In this document: in pieces, positions 7,044-8,431 of the stretch | How positions within the stretch are numbered: position 1 is the first letter of the stretch | How the letters are laid out: each line of letters starts with the position of its first letter | Assembly (NCBI GenBank): GCA_034439955.1 | Contig: JAWXBJ010000213.1 | Location: forward strand, 1 to 8,431 | From: UBA7672 sp034439955 | GTDB lineage: Bacteria > Pseudomonadota > Alphaproteobacteria > Caulobacterales > Hyphomonadaceae | Reading direction: 5' to 3' | Length of the DNA stretch: 8,431 nt | Notes under the pieces: generated by a model | Databases searched by the model: none | Told to the model about the DNA's origin: nothing | What the model saw: the letters and a program-made list of their open reading frames with translations, nothing else | Position numbers and translations under genes: made by a program

Positions 7044-8416
7044 GTCTGGCCTCCCCCGCTGCTGACGTAAAGCGGCCGCATGCCTTCGGCGAAATCCGCG
7101 AGCGCCACCTGTTTCAGTTTCTTGCCGCCGGACCGGAACACCTTGGAGATCTGGGCCTCGAACCGGCGGATTTCCTCGTCTGGCGTACTCAGAACGGGCA
7201 GCGTCGCCCGCATCCAGTGGCGCGCATCGGCCTCGGTGACGGGATGCAGGGCGTCGAGATGATCCAGAGGCGCCAGCGTCCGGTCTTTCCTTGTGCGCTT
7301 CATCGCGAACTCCACATCGCTCCAGATCTGCTTGGCGGTGAGACCGTTCGAGCGCGCCGGCGGGAATTTCTTCCACCCTGCCGGCACGGGCGGCAACTCC
7401 ACGGCTAAAACCGGCGCGACGCGAATGTCGGACGACAGCTTGCTGATCCGCCGCCAATAGCGCAGCCAGGCGATCATCCGCTCGCGCTGTCCGCGACCCC
7501 ATTCCGACATGTCGATCACCGACATCACGGCGACAGGCGCGTGGCGCTGCTTGGACAATTCCTTGACGATCTCGCTCTCGTCGCGGCGCAGCCTGAAGGC
7601 GTTGGCCAGCCCTCGCTCATAGGCCTCGTCGAACCCCTTGACGTCGCCGGCCGGCCAGTCGACCAGCACTTCCTGCCAGGACCGCTCCCCGCCCATGCAT
7701 TTCCGGCTGGTCTCCCGCGTCAGGCGTTCCCGGAACTTGTCGAGGCATTCATTGCGCGGCCCCTGCACGAACATGGCGTGCACGCCGCCGGCTGCGGCCT
7801 TCTCGATCGCCCGTGAAGCGGCGGCTTCCTGGTTCTTGCGGTTGATCATGTAGAGCGGAAAATCGTCGCGGCCCCGCCTCATGTCCGAGCCCCGCCGCTG
7901 CTGGACCTGTCCGATCTTGCGGGCGACCGCCGAGACTAGCGCTTTCAGGCTGTCTTCGCGGGCGGCGGGCGACAGCGGATTGCCGGCGTCGCCGTGCAGA
8001 TCCTGGATCATCTCCTCTTCCAGAATGCCCGGTATCCCGTCAAGGGCTGCATCGTCGATCCGGCAGACCACAAGCTTGCTCTTGCCTGCGATCACTTCTT
8101 GCTTGATGGCGCTGTCTCCGGAGGCGCCTGCGGGCGCGGCGCCATAGCGCTCCAGAAAGGATTTCGAGCAGCACGCCACCACGCAGGCGCTCGCCTCGAT
8201 GGCGAGGTAGATCTGGGATTTCAGCGAACCCTCGCCCGGCTTGAGGTTGAGATCGACGAAGTGTGCTTCGCGATAGGCTGCCGGAAAACCCATTTGTTCG
8301 GGCTTGTCGAGCCAGACTTTCAGCCCCGCCGCGATCAGCGCCTCGACGATGAAACGGATCGCCGGCTTGTCGGCGTGGGCGTGACTGACAAATACGAACT
8401 GATACCCCGACGCCAC
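7040..8416 (-). CDS. TIR domain - inactive STAND-like (iSTAND) fusion protein, probable toxic effector/adaptor
   Basis: A 458-residue soluble protein with no signal peptide or membrane segment. Residues 5-165 form a TIR domain: strand A with FVFVSHAHADK (7-17), a BB-loop region starting KVWLDKPEQ (33-41), a helix and strand reading AIEASACVVACCSKSFL (72-88), and Glu107 in AIKQEV, placed like the catalytic Glu of NAD-cleaving TIR domains. From family knowledge the likely activity is NAD+ hydrolysis or signal synthesis; this is inferred. Residues about 185-440 resemble the iSTAND fold: an MINRKNQE motif (190-197), then QGPRNECLDKF (218-228) where a P-loop would stand, and strand VAVMSVIDMSEW (295-306). 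The GxxxxGK[ST] signature is absent, so ATP binding is unlikely. The GTG start at 8416 is chosen because a GGGGAGGGG site precedes it and the TIR fold begins four residues later. The frame stays open to the window edge, so a slightly longer N-terminus is possible. The stop overlaps the next gene's start by four bases. Confidence 0.9.
   Translation of the reverse strand: MASGYQFVFVSHAHADKPAIRFIVEALIAAGLKVWLDKPEQMGFPAAYREAHFVDLNLKPGEGSLKSQIYLAIEASACVVACCSKSFLERYGAAPAGASGDSAIKQEVIAGKSKLVVCRIDDAALDGIPGILEEEMIQDLHGDAGNPLSPAAREDSLKALVSAVARKIGQVQQRRGSDMRRGRDDFPLYMINRKNQEAAASRAIEKAAAGGVHAMFVQGPRNECLDKFRERLTRETSRKCMGGERSWQEVLVDWPAGDVKGFDEAYERGLANAFRLRRDESEIVKELSKQRHAPVAVMSVIDMSEWGRGQRERMIAWLRYWRRISKLSSDIRVAPVLAVELPPVPAGWKKFPPARSNGLTAKQIWSDVEFAMKRTRKDRTLAPLDHLDALHPVTEADARHWMRATLPVLSTPDEEIRRFEAQISKVFRSGGKKLKQVALADFAEGMRPLYVSSGGGQT
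7050..7057 (-). promoter_or_regulatory. Ribosome binding site of the MoxR gene, inside the end of the TIR gene
   Basis: GGGGGAGG ends six bases before the ATG at 7043 and lies within the last codons of the TIR gene. With the ATGA stop/start overlap it implies translational coupling, so the two proteins are probably made at linked rates. It also rules out the longer start of the MoxR reading frame. Confidence 0.8.
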
Positions 8417-8419
8417 CGA

Positions 8420-8428
8420 CCCCTCCCC
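8420..8428 (-). promoter_or_regulatory. Ribosome binding site of the TIR-iSTAND gene
   Basis: On the minus strand GGGGAGGGG lies just before a GTG codon, with the GGAGG core five bases away. It decides the GTG start at 8416 close to the window edge. The promoter is not in the window. Confidence 0.7.
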
Positions 8429-8431
8429 GTC

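Noticed and set aside
4485..7070. An 861-codon open frame on the plus strand, antisense to the WD40 region and the whole MoxR gene
   Set aside because: Its product is rich in Arg, Gln and His and has no recognisable domain. Its internal repetition (RPGQ and RRES-like units) mirrors the WD40 DNA repeats on the other strand. GC-rich coding DNA often leaves such long antisense frames.
5988..7502. A 504-residue version of the MoxR protein with 153 extra N-terminal residues
   Set aside because: The extra part is Arg-rich nonsense translated from the TIR gene in another frame. The ATG at 7043 has a strong ribosome binding site and an ATGA overlap.

Overview
The window is 8.4 kb of uniformly GC-rich bacterial DNA. 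It is almost entirely filled by three genes read in one direction on the minus strand. Base composition, dense packing and purine-rich Shine-Dalgarno sites suggest a proteobacterium, perhaps an alphaproteobacterium. That assignment is weak, because no taxonomic marker gene is present. No RNA gene, CRISPR array, transposase or attachment site was seen.

In transcription order (right to left): (1) 8416-7040, a 458-residue protein with an N-terminal TIR domain and a C-terminal half that looks like an inactive STAND-type NTPase (iSTAND). (2) 7043-5988, a 351-residue MoxR/CoxD-type AAA+ ATPase with intact Walker A and B motifs, starting inside the stop codon of gene 1 (ATGA overlap). (3) 5975-21, a 1984-residue multi-domain membrane protein starting 12 bases after gene 2. 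The spacing and the Shine-Dalgarno sites indicate one translationally coupled operon. The promoter lies outside the window, upstream of 8431. Only 20 bases follow the last stop, so no terminator can be judged.

The third protein is the most unusual part. In order it carries a CoxE-like N-terminal helical domain, one membrane helix, a seven-bladed WD40 propeller, a second membrane helix, a CoxE/vWA-like domain without a recognisable metal site, a helical region, seven more membrane helices, a diverged second propeller-like region, and a GH46 chitosanase-like domain in which both catalytic acids can be aligned. The positive-inside rule gives a consistent model. The two CoxE-like parts lie in the cytoplasm, where MoxR and the TIR protein would be. 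Both propeller regions and the GH46 domain lie outside the inner membrane.

Interpretation (inference): this is a transmembrane member of the MoxR-vWA conflict or defence class. A MoxR motor may remodel a vWA-like partner, linking an envelope-facing sensor/hydrolase to a cytoplasmic TIR effector that probably consumes NAD+. MoxR-vWA modules with TIR and iSTAND parts are known from comparative genomics. The join to a periplasmic propeller and a glycan hydrolase within one polypeptide is what deserves a second look.
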